Positions 1-12,546 of a stretch of DNA of 64,000 nucleotides are shown here, in pieces. Position 1 is the first letter of the stretch. Every line of letters starts with the position of its first letter. A program made the translations under genes and the position numbers. The notes under the pieces were generated by a model. It saw only the letters and a program-made list of their open reading frames with translations, searched no databases and was not told where the DNA came from. Origin of the DNA: Malania oleifera (Eukaryota > Streptophyta > Magnoliopsida > Santalales > Ximeniaceae); NCBI RefSeq assembly GCF_029873635.1, contig NC_080418.1, positions 149,971,748 through 150,035,747 on the forward strand. The letters run 5' to 3'.

Positions 1-1132
1 GCACCTGTATCAAATAAAATGACAGTTTGATACAGGAAAGCAGTATAGATACCTGTGAAGACGTCTCCAGCTGCCTCGGAGTCTTCTGGCATCAACGCAT
101 ATACCCTCACCGGAGCTATATTCCTCTGCTGGCCTCCACGAGGCGCCTAATAACCTCCACAATAGGGTCTGAGAGTTGGAACCTGGATCGGCAGTCCTGG
201 ACATGCTCGTGCCATGTGGCTGGGTCTCCCACACTGATAACAGACATCTCTCCCAGCTCGGCACTCTCCTAGATGTCCTTTCCCACATGTCTGACACACA
301 GGGTAGGTTTACACTCCCTGATTCTCACAAGGTCTTGTCGTCTGTCTCTAAACTCCCCTATAACGGTCTCCTCTCAATGGGCTCCGAATGGAACCTGCCT
401 GAAAACCTTGAGACGTGGGCCTCTTTCTCTGACTCTGAGCTGCGATGCCTCTCTGCATGCCACTCTCAATAACCGCAGCCCTATCTACGACCTCTGTGAA
501 TGTCTAAGCCCGGAAACCGATCACCTGCTCAAACAAGTTGTGCCTCAAGCCTTCTTCAAACTTCCTTGCCTTCTTCTCCTTGTCTGGTGCCAAATGTGAG
601 ACAAATTGAGACAACTCAATAAATCGAGCTACGTACTGAGATACTATCATCTACCTTTGGACAGTTGGACTAAGTGCATAAACTCTGCTGCCTTCGCGCT
701 CCAAACAATAGCTAGGAAATATCGCTCGAAGAACAACTCTTTAAATCGACTCCATGTCACCGGTACTAGAACCAGCCTCTGCTCCTCAATCAATCTTTCT
801 AATCTCCACCAGCGTTTTGCCTCTCCTATCAGTTTAAACGCCACAAATACTACCTTATGTTCATTTGTACATGGAAGATCTACCAATGTTTCCACAATGT
901 CCTAGACCCAATTTTAAACTATAATCGGACCAGGTCCTCCAGCAAAAGATGGGGGCTTCATCCACGTAAACTGCTTGATTGTGCAGCTACGCTCCCCTGA
1001 GCTCCTGACCATCTCAGCCATCACCTGTTGGGTGACGCTGCGCAATACTGCATCAGTATCTCCAACTCTTATACTGGAAGGTCCTACTCTATCACCCCCA
1101 ACATTCGTACCACTACTCCTTGGGTCCATCAT
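1..1132 (-). pseudogene. Ty3/gypsy gag and start of protease, element A3 (broken)
   Basis: Read on the minus strand, an ATG at 1132 opens a gag of the same subfamily as the other two gypsy elements in this window. The amino end is rich in Gly, Ser and Asp and is followed by the capsid core with the conserved RWW motif near 780-830. Near position 20 the frame reaches the protease motif LFDTGA, so pol starts at the window edge. The frame is interrupted several times (for example around 905 and 640), so it cannot make a full Gag. It lies directly downstream of an initiator-Met primer site and its LTR. Function by family: particle-forming Gag of a chromovirus-type retrotransposon. The rest of pol is outside the window on the left. 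Confidence 0.85.
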
Positions 1133-1439
1133 GAAAAGATAGAGAACACATTTTAAGGACCCTATCTCTCAAGCAAATCTAATTTATTTCATCTAATCAA
1201 ATTCTCATATTCACATTTAACTATTGTCCTCAATCTTAATTCATAATCAAATCCTGTAACCTAGACACACGACTCGCCAATAGTTTATTGTGGCTTTCCT
1301 GAAATCATCACCCTAGGAAAGACACAGAAATCACTACGAAAATCTTGCACCCAGACTATAGAACAAAACCTTAAATCCTTCCCTATACTCTGATATTGCT
1401 TCCGTTGTACTCTAAAGTCTATAGAACCTAGCAACCTAG

Positions 1440-1451
1440 GTTCTGATACCA
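1440..1451 (-). other. Primer binding site, element A3
   Basis: On the minus strand this reads TGGTATCAGAAC, matching the 3' end of initiator-Met tRNA as used by many plant LTR retrotransposons. It lies 3 bases inside the LTR end at 1455, which fixes the LTR boundary and the element's direction. Confidence 0.88.
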
Positions 1452-1480
1452 AACTGTGGCAACCTGATTTTACATGCCAT

Positions 1481-1513
<33 letters not shown>

Positions 1514-2203
1514 ATAAATGTAAAATTTCTACTGCTCTGATATCTTTTAATTTCAAATCAATCCAACATCACGGTCCAGATAGGACCTGTGGAATCTGAG
1601 ACACCATAGACTACCTAGGCAGCGAGAAGCATAATCCATACATCCATAACCATAAATATACAATAACAAAGTGCCAAAATATTTCCCATAATATACATAC
1701 ACAATGGTACTCAAAATACCCTCACATGAAGCTAAGGATTACTTAAAATAATTCCCCAAAACACTCACCTTGCGAATAGGGCAGTGTTGTAGTCCCCTCT
1801 ATCTACGAACCTTATCTACTCACCTAGCTGGATCACCTGAAAAATATTAAATCATTGGGATGAGATAACGCTTAGTAAGACGAAATACACTATTACTAGT
1901 GTGTGGCAGATGAGTTTACATATTATAAAACTGATTTGGAATTACCATAAATAATTGAGTCTGCGAAACACATATAAATCATTTCAATATAGCTCATACC
2001 TATGCTGCTTAACATAAATTGTTTTTCTGAATTTTCTAAACATAATACTTCTAATATTCATAGGTATAACTATGGTTTCTGTAAACTTGAATATACATAT
2101 ATATAATAACTGAGAAAATTTCCCTGGATGAATAACTGAAAGTCGTGATTTAAACCCTTATGATAGGGTTGTGCAGCCCGTAGGCGGGACCTATCTTGGC
2201 TGG

Positions 2204-3555
2204 TGATGGGGATCAACATGCCTTATGTATCCCTTTTATTAATATGATGACACATGGACGACCTCCCGATGTCCACTCCTTTGCTGACATGGTGACACAT
2301 AGACGACCTTCAGATGTCCACTATTGTTTATATCTATTTTGTAGGAACACAGGATTAATTGAAGATCTTCTACTTCTTTGATGAAAGACTTTTTTTTTAT
2401 GTGAAGACTTTGCTATCGTGTTAATTTATATTTTTTGTGGATATGTTATTTCAAGATTATTAGGTGCTTGAAGACCATGTTTGAAGACCCAAGTGAATTA
2501 TTGAAACAAAGTCCAACTAAAAACCCATGTGGACCTCACATGGCTCCCACGCGGCTTTGGCTTTCCTTTTGGAATATGTTTAAATTTCAAATTTGAATTG
2601 TAATAATGCAAGACAACTAAGCTTGATTTGTGTGCTTATAAGTTGGAGTTCCTTGTTTTTTAGCAAGTATTAATTGTGTTAGGTTAATAGTTGTTGAAAA
2701 TTGTTAAAAGTTGTTATTGAAAGTTGTTGAGAGTTGTTGAGTGTTTAGTGCTTTGTCTCCCAGGCTATGCCTATAAATAGTCTTCTTATTGTAAGAACAA
2801 GATACATAAAGTTGAAGTTGAATGTTGAAAAAACATCTCTTTGCTTGAGCTTGTAAAGCTTGTTCCTCTCCTTGTGAGTGAGTAGTGTGAGGCTACGACT
2901 TTCTCTCCGGAGATCAAGTGGTGAGAGACCACTAAACTATCCAACAACTCCATCAACCCCTCCTCCATCTAATACTCTCACAGCTCCCATCAACACCACA
3001 CGGCCAGCACCTTCATACACCCACACGACGATCATCATCTACACTCCATTGCTGCGTTCATCTTGTGATTCAAAGCTTGTACAAAGGACCAATGGTGTGA
3101 CCTAAATATGTGTGGAACAACGTCAAGTCATCCAAACCAATATCTTAGTAACTTCAGTACTTGTGTTTGAATCCTTTTTATATTTTGTGAACCTTTTCTA
3201 GTAGATTAAAATCACATATTTGAATAACCCATTTGATCCATAGATTGCAATATTGGTACTTGCGAGTTAAAATCAATTGTATGAATATTAGTTTGCTAAC
3301 ATAGAACTTTTATTCTTGAATATTTGAAATAACAACTTTTCAGCATATAACTTGATTCCTTCGTGAAAGAACCAATTGGACTTAACTGTTGGACAAGTCA
3401 TATACCTTTTTAAAATCCTTGAACATGTGAAATAAAGTATGATTTATTGTGTTTATGTTCGAATAATTAAATTCTTAAGTTAAAGTGTTTAAGTGTATGT
3501 GCTTGTGTGAGGATTGAATCGTAGGACATAGGTCGACCATTCCCATCCTACATCA
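2204..3555 (+). mobile_element. Solo LTR, probably Copia type, TSD GCTGG
   Basis: A 1352-bp insertion that splits the A3 LTR. It starts TGATG and ends CATCA, which are exact inverted termini, and is flanked by the 5-bp duplication GCTGG at 2199-2203 and 3556-3560. A TATA box (TATAAATAG) is near 2771, followed by a plausible transcription start region. There is no protein domain and no primer site, so it is a solo LTR rather than an element. Assignment to Copia is by general look of the LTR only. Confidence 0.82.
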
Positions 3556-4602
3556 GCTGGCCGACCAGGGTAAGTCAACTGAACTCTGACAGTCATATCC
3601 GCCCCCTCAACCTTTATCTGAAGGAGAACCTGTCCACAACATAGGTACAATCGACTTCTAAACACCACATACTATATGAGTAATGTGGTTGCACTCTGAA
3701 CTGAATATAGCTACGGTACCGTGCTCTGCTAACTGAATCTAGTCCATTAGGGTCTGATACTATATATGTAACTGATATATCTATATTATTATTTTACCAT
3801 GATATCATAATAACTAAAACATTGTAAAGTTGATCAGCTAATCTAAATAATTGGCTGAGCATTTATTGTTTGTGTAACTGATTATCTAACTAAAACCATG
3901 GTATTATGAATATGCTGTAAATATATGTTTATATACATATACTATAAATCATAGTATCATGGAAAATAGATAAATCATGGTATTTTGAATATTCTATAAA
4001 ATTTCTATCTGTATGTATACTGAAAATCATCATTTTATAAAACATATATTTATTTCATGATAATTTTTTCCTAATAAACTGTAAAACATGGTATTTGTAA
4101 ATCGTACAAATACTGTACTAGTTTGCTATAAACTCATGCCACACAATTTAAATAAATAAATTCGCTTGTTCTAAAATCTGTGTTTTCTGCTATATAAATA
4201 TATTATAATTTGAATAATAATAATCTAGTAAAACATATAATTTCTGCTGACTATCATACTAAAATTTCCTAACATAGCATATTTCCCTTACTAGACTATT
4301 GAAAAGCCCCTACAATGTTTAGCCCTACACCCGCAGGGTTCCCCATTCAACACCCTAAAAACAACATCTCGCAGAACCAAATTTCAGTAGTTATTCGAGT
4401 ACTACATTTTCTACAATTGTAGGAAAGTCAAATACTTAACTTAAAGTCTTACTCTGAATTTGGGATGGAGTCTAAGTTAGCCCCACCAATGATCCACTCC
4501 AGCAGACTTGAAGAGAACTTCCCCAGGAGTGTCGTGGTGGTTTCGAATCGTCGATCCAGTGAAGAATAAGCCCCAAATCTTAGAGAGAAGGGAAAGGGGA
4601 AG

Positions 4603-4604
<2 letters not shown>

Positions 4605-4652
<48 letters not shown>
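4605..4652 (+). repeat. (GA)n microsatellite in A3 LTR
   Basis: About 48 bp of nearly perfect GA repeat. The same site in other family-A LTRs (near 7936-7988, 12512-12544, 30417-30434) also carries a GA tract. On the LTR's own strand it is a CT tract in the transcribed leader just after the TATA box. Confidence 0.9.
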
Positions 4653-4657
<5 letters not shown>

Positions 4658-4940
4658 GCGTGAAAATTCTGCTGGAAAAATCGAGTTTAAGCTATTTATA
4701 CACCTGCACTTGTCGACGAGCCACGTCACCTTGTTGACGAAGCCACGAAGGGAGTTCATTGACAAACACTTACTCCTCGTCGACGAAATTCAGAACTAGA
4801 AAAATATCCTCTCGGTATCTTTTCGTCGACGAGACGCACCCCCATCGACGACCCCAATAAGCGACTATGACCCTTCCTTTACAACTTCCTTTTTCTCCCT
4901 CTTTTATTATTTAAATACCATAATTCTTTGGGTCTTTATA

Positions 4941-5061
4941 GTATGGGCATATTTCATATTGCTACATATTTGTTTGTGCATTATTTGAGGGGGAGCCTTG
5001 TTAGGCGTAACCCATTTTATATTTTTACTCGTGTATTTGTCATAATCAAAAAGGGGGAAAT
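4941..5061 (+). mobile_element. 3' internal tail and polypurine tract of a Copia element
   Basis: The stretch ends in AATCAAAAAGGGGGAAAT, a polypurine tract typical of plant Copia elements, directly before an LTR starting TGTTGACTT. This shows that the LTR at 5062 is a 3' LTR with internal sequence on its left, not a solo LTR. The rest of the Copia body lies left of the A3 insertion and outside the window, so its proteins cannot be seen. Confidence 0.75.
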
Positions 5062-5504
5062 TGTTGACTTTATAAGTCCAATCATGTTTTAATTATAACA
5101 AATTACTTGGTATTTGATATGTGCATTGAGATTGTGAACAGGAACAATATTTAGCATACACGGAAGGTTAGAAAGTCATAGAAGCCATGAAGATTAAAGT
5201 ATATACATCTTGGCATAATTCATGGAACTAAAAATAGTAGAAGAATGAAGATGCAAGCGGCAAGTTCAAGAATGTCATGGGAATGGGTATTTAGAATTGA
5301 ATGTATTTACATATTTCATATGACTTAATTCGAAGCTTAAAATATACCCTAGACTGACCTTAAGGCTCATGCATCACATGAACATCTTTAGGGGATATTT
5401 ATTGACTTAAAGATATTTAAAACCCCCAAAAATATTTTATAAAAGAGCAAAGAAAGAGAGCAAAAATAGATTTTTGAAACTAAAAAGAAAAATCGAGAAA
5501 ATGT

Positions 5505-5830
5505 TATGTTCAAAAGACCGAACTCCTTGCCCAAAAGTCTGAAGTGTCAACTTCAAAAGACTGAAGTGTACACTCAGTCGTCTGAAGAATTTCTTCAGAA
5601 GACCAAAAATTAAGTTCAGTCGTCTAAAAAATTATTGGAGAAACACAGAAATAGGTAGAAGCACACCAAAAGACTGAACCCTTACTTCAGTCGTTTGAAC
5701 CCGTAACTTCAGAAGTCTGAACCCAAACTTCAGATGTCTGACCCTATGTCCAGGTTAATTTTTAGAAGCTCTAAGGAACTTCAGTAGTCTGAGCCTTACT
5801 ACTCAGTCGTCTGAATTGGGAAGATTAAAA
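5505..5830 (+). repeat. CAGTCGTCTGAA-type repeat array in Copia LTR
   Basis: Roughly eleven irregularly spaced copies of AGACTGAA / TTCAGTCGTCTGAA and variants, in both orientations, lie 100-400 bp upstream of the LTR's TATA-like box. Each full unit is close to a palindrome (TTCAG..GTCTGAA). The position in U3 suggests promoter repeats; this is inference. Confidence 0.7.
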
Positions 5831-5917
5831 ATTTAATCTTTAAATGAGAGAACACATGAGTTATTTTTTAATCAAGTTGATCCAACGGTTATGACTCATC
5901 CTAAGGGCAAGGTTACC

Positions 5918-5924
5918 TATATAA
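5918..5924 (+). promoter_or_regulatory. TATA box of Copia LTR
   Basis: TATATAA in the context CTATATAATC, about 860 bp into the LTR and downstream of the repeat array. Followed by a plausible leader starting near 5950. Called on motif and position only. Confidence 0.5.
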
Positions 5925-6250
5925 TCAACATCTAAACCCTAGTGCCTCAACTTTTGGCATACGATTGAGTGTCTTGAACGTTTAGCACAACTTGGGAGAA
6001 CATTGAACACACTACTGAATTATTGCTTGGAATTTCAAAGCTTATACTTGAGCCAAGGCTACATTGATCTTCAAAAGGCACTCTAGCAATTGTTGTGTAT
6101 TCAACTTGGTATTGAGGTTTGGTAAATCGATTTGTTTGTTAATACTTTTTCTCAAAGAGTTTTTTCATCTCAATATCTATTATTGAATATTATTTGAGAG
6201 ATTGATCTTGAGTGTACTTATATACATATAGATTATTTTGACAAGATTAC

Positions 6251-8264
6251 TGTAACGACCCGGCCCTTTATACAGACCAGCACCGTTAACCCAAATACAA
6301 AATACTTGTACCTGTTCAAGATACGTAAACAACCCGCCCTAAACAGGGACATACGAGTGTAACCCATATATAGTTACAATGTAAATGTTGCGAAAAAACA
6401 TAAACATTCATTAAGATTTCTACTAGACTTATACCAGAGCTTACTATTACATCCTCAAGTACATAAATTCGAACATAAAATATGACCTGTTATTACAACC
6501 CTCTAAAAAGGAACTTCATCAAAGTTTAGTACATAATTTGGAATGCTTACGTAATGCTAAACCAAAGGCTATCTCCCAGTCCCTCTAGCTATTAGGATCG
6601 ATGTACTGATGGACCTGAAAACAAAGGTTGTATAATAGGGTGAGACACCTCTCAGTAAGGAAGAAAGTGTTACAACAGTATGTGACTGCATATAAGCACA
6701 TAACTCATACATATGGAACATTTTTTTATAATACTGTAACATATAAAATTTATCTGCACAATCAAGTATTTAAATCATGCATATGATTATTAGAACACTT
6801 CCAGCTTGGTATGACAATTTTCCTGTTTACCCTATGGCACGGGTTGTGCATTGATACCTCTGATAGTGTCATGTTCATGTAGACAAAGTCGAGCATCTTT
6901 TATAGTTCGATCGCCCCCTGGTTTTTTTTTACCAGCAGCTTACTAACTCCTCGCAGGTCAACCATCTAAAGTACCCATACTGATCCCTCATGTATGGTTG
7001 CACTATACTGCCGGCTTCGGAACCGTGCTTATAACAGTTTAAAGTATTTTTCAACCCCATCACTGAAGTTTTTTTCAACTTCTTTTGGTCGCAAGCTGTG
7101 GTTCCGGTATCATATATGTAATTTATAGCAAAATATAGTAACCTATGCAATTCCAATATTTTCACAAATTTAAATAATCACATCGGGCTCAAACCGACGC
7201 CTATCCACTCGGTTTACCCCTTTTTATTTCACTGATACAGCTCGGTGTATAACCGGTCTCTGTTTTCCAGATTCTCAATATAACAAATTTGGAACTTTAG
7301 CTCCCATATCTCATATACATAGTATAGAAAATTCATACATTTCCATTTCAACATATATCACACGAGTTTAATCCAAAAATCCGCTAAATGATAACAATCC
7401 AGTAAACATCATTTGAATGTAAAAGTAAAGGATTCAAGCATCTCCTACTACAGTATAAATGCAGATAGGTGATTTTCATAAAATTTGGAGATCATACGCC
7501 AAAATCCTCATTTTTACCAAAAAAAAGTAAAATCATAAAACTGACATTTCTACTTGGTAGAATTTAGCAAATAAGCAGTTAAATCATACATATAAGTATA
7601 AACTAGCTTTTTAGCGGTTTAGTTTTCCAAAAATGTTGTTGTAATCAAGTTCCCCTTACCTTAAAGTCGAAACGAAACTACATACGAAAATCGATCCAAA
7701 CCGACAACCCGGGATCTTCAAAACCTAAAAACCACTGAACAAAATCTTACTATAATTTCGATTACTATCCAAATGTTCAATCGAAATTGAAATCAGATCC
7801 TTACCTCGATTTTTGGGAAAACCTAAAAATCTTCAAAACAACGATCCGATTTGCTAAAGTTGTGGAACTTCCTCCTCTGATCCTCGCAAGAACTTCCGTT
7901 TTTAGAAACGGACGTCGAACGGCAAAGAATCTTAGAGAGAGAGAGAGAGGAACTCCGCTGGTTTAGAGAGAGAGAGAGAGAGAGAGAGAAAGAGCTTTGG
8001 AAAGAAACTTAGCTTCTAAGCAACCAAAAATGGATATTTATAGATCCTTTGACCGAGTCAAACTCATCGATGAGGCGGCGTCTTCGTCAACGAATCCGTC
8101 ACACAGCTCATCGAGGAAGCCATCCCTTCGTCGTCGAGCCCAAATTCTAGATATTTCTCTAACCCGCTCGGTATTTGCTCATTGACAAGGCTTTGAAGGA
8201 CTTCGTCGACGAACGTGACTCCTTCGTCAACGAACCTAGCTTATTTTGGGTTTGGGTCTCTACA
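6251..8264 (-). mobile_element. Solo LTR, gypsy family A, TSD ATTAC
   Basis: Begins TGTAACGACC and ends GGGTCTCTACA, with ATTAC on both sides (6246-6250 and 8265-8269). It is inserted in the Copia LTR. The TATA box is on the minus strand (complement of 8034-8041), with GA tracts at 7936-7988 and several TCGTCGACGA variants at 8060-8235. There is no primer site or coding domain, so it is a recombination remnant of a full element. Confidence 0.88.
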
Positions 8265-8984
8265 ATTACTACTTAAGAAAAGTTTTGCCATTAGTTAAAT
8301 ATTTTTAATTCAAGTGTATATTCTTTTAAAGACTCGATATTTTTTATATTACAAAACCACTTGATTAAACATCCTTAGAGTTCATAACTATATATATTAT
8401 TGTGGGATATTTTCTAAAAAATATTATATTAGGTTTCTAATCTTTGGAACTCATATCATATATACATATACATATCCATATACAAAAATCATATTGTGTC
8501 TTCGATATTTAGAAGAAAACTTATTGTTCTAGATCTTTATAATATTCAAGACAAAGTTTTTAATAAGATCACATTTGGTATTCTTGCATCTAGAAAGTTG
8601 AACTAGAACCCTAAGTTCTCTAAAGTATTTACTTATATAATTATTTTGGGAGATTTGATAAAAGAAAAATTTTGTGAAGCATATCATTCATATAACGATT
8701 ATATTGTTACATACATACTGAACTTCAAGTTTCATTATATGGATATGTGTTAGGTTTTCCATTGTACTCACTAGCTTTGTTAGAAGTAATAATGAGTGGT
8801 TTTACAGATTTGAAATTCTATAATTGTAATCATGGTTCGGGTTGTGAACCGGGTGAGGAGGAAGTTGTGTCTCTTATAAGCAGCGGATGTAAGGGAAACT
8901 CCGTCCCAGTTAAAGGTGTAGTGACCTGAAGAATAATGGTATTTAAATAATAAATAAGGATAGAAATGAAAAAAGAAACAGAAG

Positions 8985-9230
8985 GAGACGGTCGACGACA
9001 TTGCACTTTGGGGGTAATAACCGAAAATTTTTCCTTGGTCCTCGTCGACGAATACATGGGATTCATCAACGAGGGTTTAGCAGGACCTCATCGACGAGGG
9101 CGAGCTTCTTCGATGAGAAAATACCGAGAGGATGTTTGGGCGACTCTGAATTTTATTGACAAAGGGCAGTGTTCGTCGACGAATTGTCTCTTGACCTCGT
9201 CAACGAGGTGACGTTGATCGTCGACGAAGC
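8985..9230 (+). repeat. TCGTCGACGA palindrome array upstream of TATA
   Basis: The self-complementary 10-mer TCGTCGACGA occurs intact at 9042-9051 and 9218-9227, with several one- or two-base variants between (CATCAACGAG, CATCGACGAG, CGTCGACGAA, CGTCAACGAG). The array ends about 10 bases before the TATA box. Equivalent arrays exist in every family-A LTR in the window. It is probably a cis-regulatory repeat of the retrotransposon promoter; this is inference. Confidence 0.75.
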
Positions 9231-9236
9231 CCGCAG

Positions 9237-9243
9237 TATAAAT
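9237..9243 (+). promoter_or_regulatory. TATA box of A1 5' LTR
   Basis: TATAAAT in GCAGTATAAATAG. The identical context is found in the A1 3' LTR near 27051 and on the minus strand of both A2 LTRs near 30472 and 40118. Confidence 0.7.
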
Positions 9244-10847
9244 AGACTAAACTTGGTTTATACGCATAATTTTTGGCGTAAATCTCTCCTTTATCTCTCC
9301 TAGACGGTTCTTCCTCCCTTTTTCTTCGATTTTGGTTCCGTCAGTTGCTGGATCGACGATCTGAGGCCACCACGATGCCCCTAGCGGAGTTCTCTTCAAG
9401 TCTGCTGGGGCGGATCGTCTGTGGGATTGAGTCGAATTTCTCCCCAGAATCAGGGTAAGGTCTTTTATTCAGTTTTTGACCTTCTGGAAATTGTAGGAAA
9501 TGATGTAGGCCAAGAAATATTGATATTCGATTTTGGAAAATGTGGTTTTCAGGGTGTGGAATAGGAAGCCCTGCGAGTGTAGGATCGGTATACGATAGGG
9601 GCTTTTCGATAGTTTGGTAAGGGAAACATGCTATGCTAGGAAAACCTAGTATGATTTCAGTATGAAGTTTATGTTTTTACCAGATTATTATTCAGAGCAG
9701 AAATTTGTGTAATTTATTATTGATGTCAAAATATTTTAAATTATTGTGTGGCATGAGAGTATGAATACAGTATAGAAACATGTTTTTATAATATTTTCAA
9801 AAATATGTTTTACAGAATATACAGACAGTGAAATGCGTTTACAATATCTTTCAGAATACCATGATTGTACAGTTTTACAGCACCATAACAGGTAGATTTA
9901 TAGTTTATCTCAAAAAAATACAGTTGATATAGTTACAGATTATTACAGCGTCATGGTTTATACAGTTATTATAGAATCATGGTAAAACAGTTAGTTGTAT
10001 ATAGAAACGTATTATATAGTATTAGTCCCTGATGAATCAGACAACAGAGCATGGTACTGTAGCTATAGATATACAGATATTTAGTTCATAGTGCAACCCG
10101 TTAACTTAGATAATAAGTAGTATAAGGTCGATTGTGCCTAATTGTGGACAGGCTCCCCATCAGATATGGGTTGAGGAGGGCTGATCTAACCGAGGAGTAA
10201 AGTGGTTTACCCTGATAGGCCAGCCAGGATAGATCTAGCCTTCAAGCCTCGTAACCCTATCATGAGGGGTTAAATCATGACATACAGTCATCCAGGGAAA
10301 TATTCTTAGATATTATGGTATTATCAGATTTTCCAAAATAGTAGTATTATTATGAAAAGTAAATTCATACAGTTTGACATGTTAAATTATGTAGTTAAAG
10401 GTTTTATAATATGTTATGTAGTATCAACATTTTCAGTTTTAGTTATCTGTACTACTCTTAACTCGGATTAATTTTTACAGATCTACATCTCAGTAGCCAC
10501 ACACTAGTGATAACATGTTTCGTCTTACTGAGCTTTGGCTCATTCTAGTGTTGAATTATTTTTCAGGTGAGCCAGCAAGGCGAGCGGAGCAGGCTCGCAG
10601 ATAGAGGAGCTGTTAGTCCGTCCTTTTTGAGGGTGAGTGCTTTTGGGGTACAATTTTGTTAGCCTGGTATTAGTAAGAGTAGTTCTTGAGAGTACAGTGA
10701 AATATGTAATATTTGTGGAATATTTAGACACTCTGGTATTGTATATATATAAGGTTGTGTTTCATGTTATTTGCTTTCCGCTGTGTAGGAAATTGTTTTA
10801 ATTTAAAATAGTAGAGAATTTATCTTTATAAGGAGGTTGTTACAATG

Positions 10848-10859
10848 TGGTATTAGAGC
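10848..10859 (+). other. Primer binding site, element A1
   Basis: TGGTATTAGAGC, 3 bases after the end of the 5' LTR, complementary to the 3' end of initiator-Met tRNA with one change. Followed by an untranslated leader (10860-10992, continuing at 12927-13083) that contains an acceptor-like TTTTTCCTAG near 10986. Confidence 0.88.
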
Positions 10860-10992
10860 TTAGGTTGTTAGGTTCTGTAGACTTCAAAGTGTTGCGGAAG
10901 CAATACCAGAGTATAGGAAAGGATTTGAGATTGGTTCTGTTGTCTGAGTACAGGATTTACTGTGGTGGTTTCTGTGTTTTTCCTAGGGTGAC

Positions 10993-12511
10993 TGTAACGA
11001 CCTGCTTAATAAACTGGGTTTATATATATATATACTATAATATTCTACATGCTCTGATACCATAGTGGAATAACCCAATCATAAACCTAAGTAGTAAGAA
11101 GCAAAACTGAATAAACATATCCATATGTAAATATATACAATACAAAAACCAATACCAGAGTACTACATGTTCCCCAAAAAAAATACTCACTCTCCACTGA
11201 TAGGGCACTACTGAAGCCCCTCTATTTGTGAGCTTGGTCTGCTCGCCTACCTGGATCACCAAAAAAATATATCAACACTGGGATGAGCCAACGCTCAGTA
11301 AGAAGAAATATGCTATTACTAGTGTGTGGCAAATGAGCTACTATATATCATGAAATCTGTTTTCACATAAACATGATTAGCTGAATACAAAAGTACCGTA
11401 CAAATAATAAAATACACCACCCATTTTCCCTATTGCTTAACATAACAGTATTATGGTTATAATTCAAAGTAATTCTAGTGTACATAAGTATGGTCCCTGT
11501 TTCTATAAATCCGTACGTATGTAATAGTAACTGAAACTGTTCCCTGTGGCTATCTGTGTGTCATGACTTGCCCCCTCATGACAGGGTTGTGCAGCCCGTA
11601 GGCGAGATTTACCCTGGCTGGCTAACCAGGAATAAATCACTCAACTTCGTCAGTCGATCTGCCCACCTCAACCCATATCTGGATGGGGAGTCTGACCTCT
11701 TCAAGGGCCTAGGTGATCGACCTTACCACGTATTATCTAAATAGGTGGCTGCACTTATAAAGTAACATAGTATCTGTAGCAACGGTACCGTGCTCTGTAG
11801 CTGCAAGTCCAACAGGGTCTGATATCATATAATATATTTCTATATATATATATATATCTGATTTACCATGATTCTGAAGTACTGAAATAACCATGATGCT
11901 GCATAAACTGTAACTGTAGTTCATACGAAATTCTGAGAACTGTATAATCATAACACTATCATCTGCATAATCATAATACTGAAACTGCATAATCATAATA
12001 CTGATATTCGTATAATCATGGTACTGAGATTCATAAAATCATGGTATTGAAATATCGTAAAATCAGAATACTGAAATATCATAAAATATATATTCGTATT
12101 ATATTCATAATCAAAAGCCACACGATATTGTAATACATAATTTTCATCAATTAATGAACTGCATAATATTTTAAAAATGTCTAGCATAGCATATTTCCCT
12201 TACCTGACTATTGGAAAGCCCCTAGGGAATACTAGCCTAACACTCGCAGGGCTTCCTACAAAACACCCTAAAAATAATATATGCCAGAACATAATATCAG
12301 TACTTCTCTGCTTACATCATTTTCTATAACAGCCATAAGGCCAAAAAGGGTCTAAAAGACCTTACCCTGAATTTGGGATGAAATCCAACTTTGTTTTCCC
12401 GACGATCCACTCTGGCAGATTTGCAGAGAACTCTGCCAAGAGTGTAGCTTCGGATCGTCGATCCAGCGACTAGTGGGCCCAGAATCGAAGAGAGAAGCAA
12501 GAGGGAGACGT

Positions 12512-12546
<35 letters not shown>

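Larger units (their letters stand above)
1455..4940 (-). mobile_element. 5' LTR of gypsy element A3 (family A), interrupted
   Basis: Begins TGTGGCAACC next to the primer site and ends in a decayed form (GGGTCTTTATA) of the GGGTCACTACA end seen in other family-A LTRs. Without the inserted Copia-type LTR at 2204-3555 it is about 2.1 kb. On the minus strand it has the family features: TCGTCGACGA-like repeats around 4715-4855, a TATA box complementary to about 4692-4699, a long GA tract, and the GGTACC and GCACAACCC modules. It is inserted in the 3' internal tail of a Copia element. Its left partner LTR is outside the window, so the target duplication (right copy would be GTATG at 4941) cannot be checked. 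Confidence 0.85.
8917..10844 (+). repeat. 5' LTR of element A1
   Basis: 1928 bp, TGTAGTGACC to GGTTGTTACA. U3 of about 320 bp carries the TCGTCGACGA array. Downstream are the TATA box at 9237, a donor-like CAGGGTAAG near 9451, the AGCATGGTACTGT version of the GGTACC module near 10051, the CACAACCC-type module near 10240-10275 and an acceptor-like TTTTTCAG near 10560. It is close to, but visibly diverged from, the 3' LTR, with an extra block near 9560-9600 that the 3' copy lacks. Confidence 0.9.

Noticed and set aside
10..297. 95-codon minus-strand open frame at the window start
   Set aside because: Out of frame with gag-protease; the correct frame in the same place reads the end of gag and LFDTGA.
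2878..3105. 75-codon open frame rich in Pro and Thr
   Set aside because: Lies within the Copia-type solo LTR, with no known domain.
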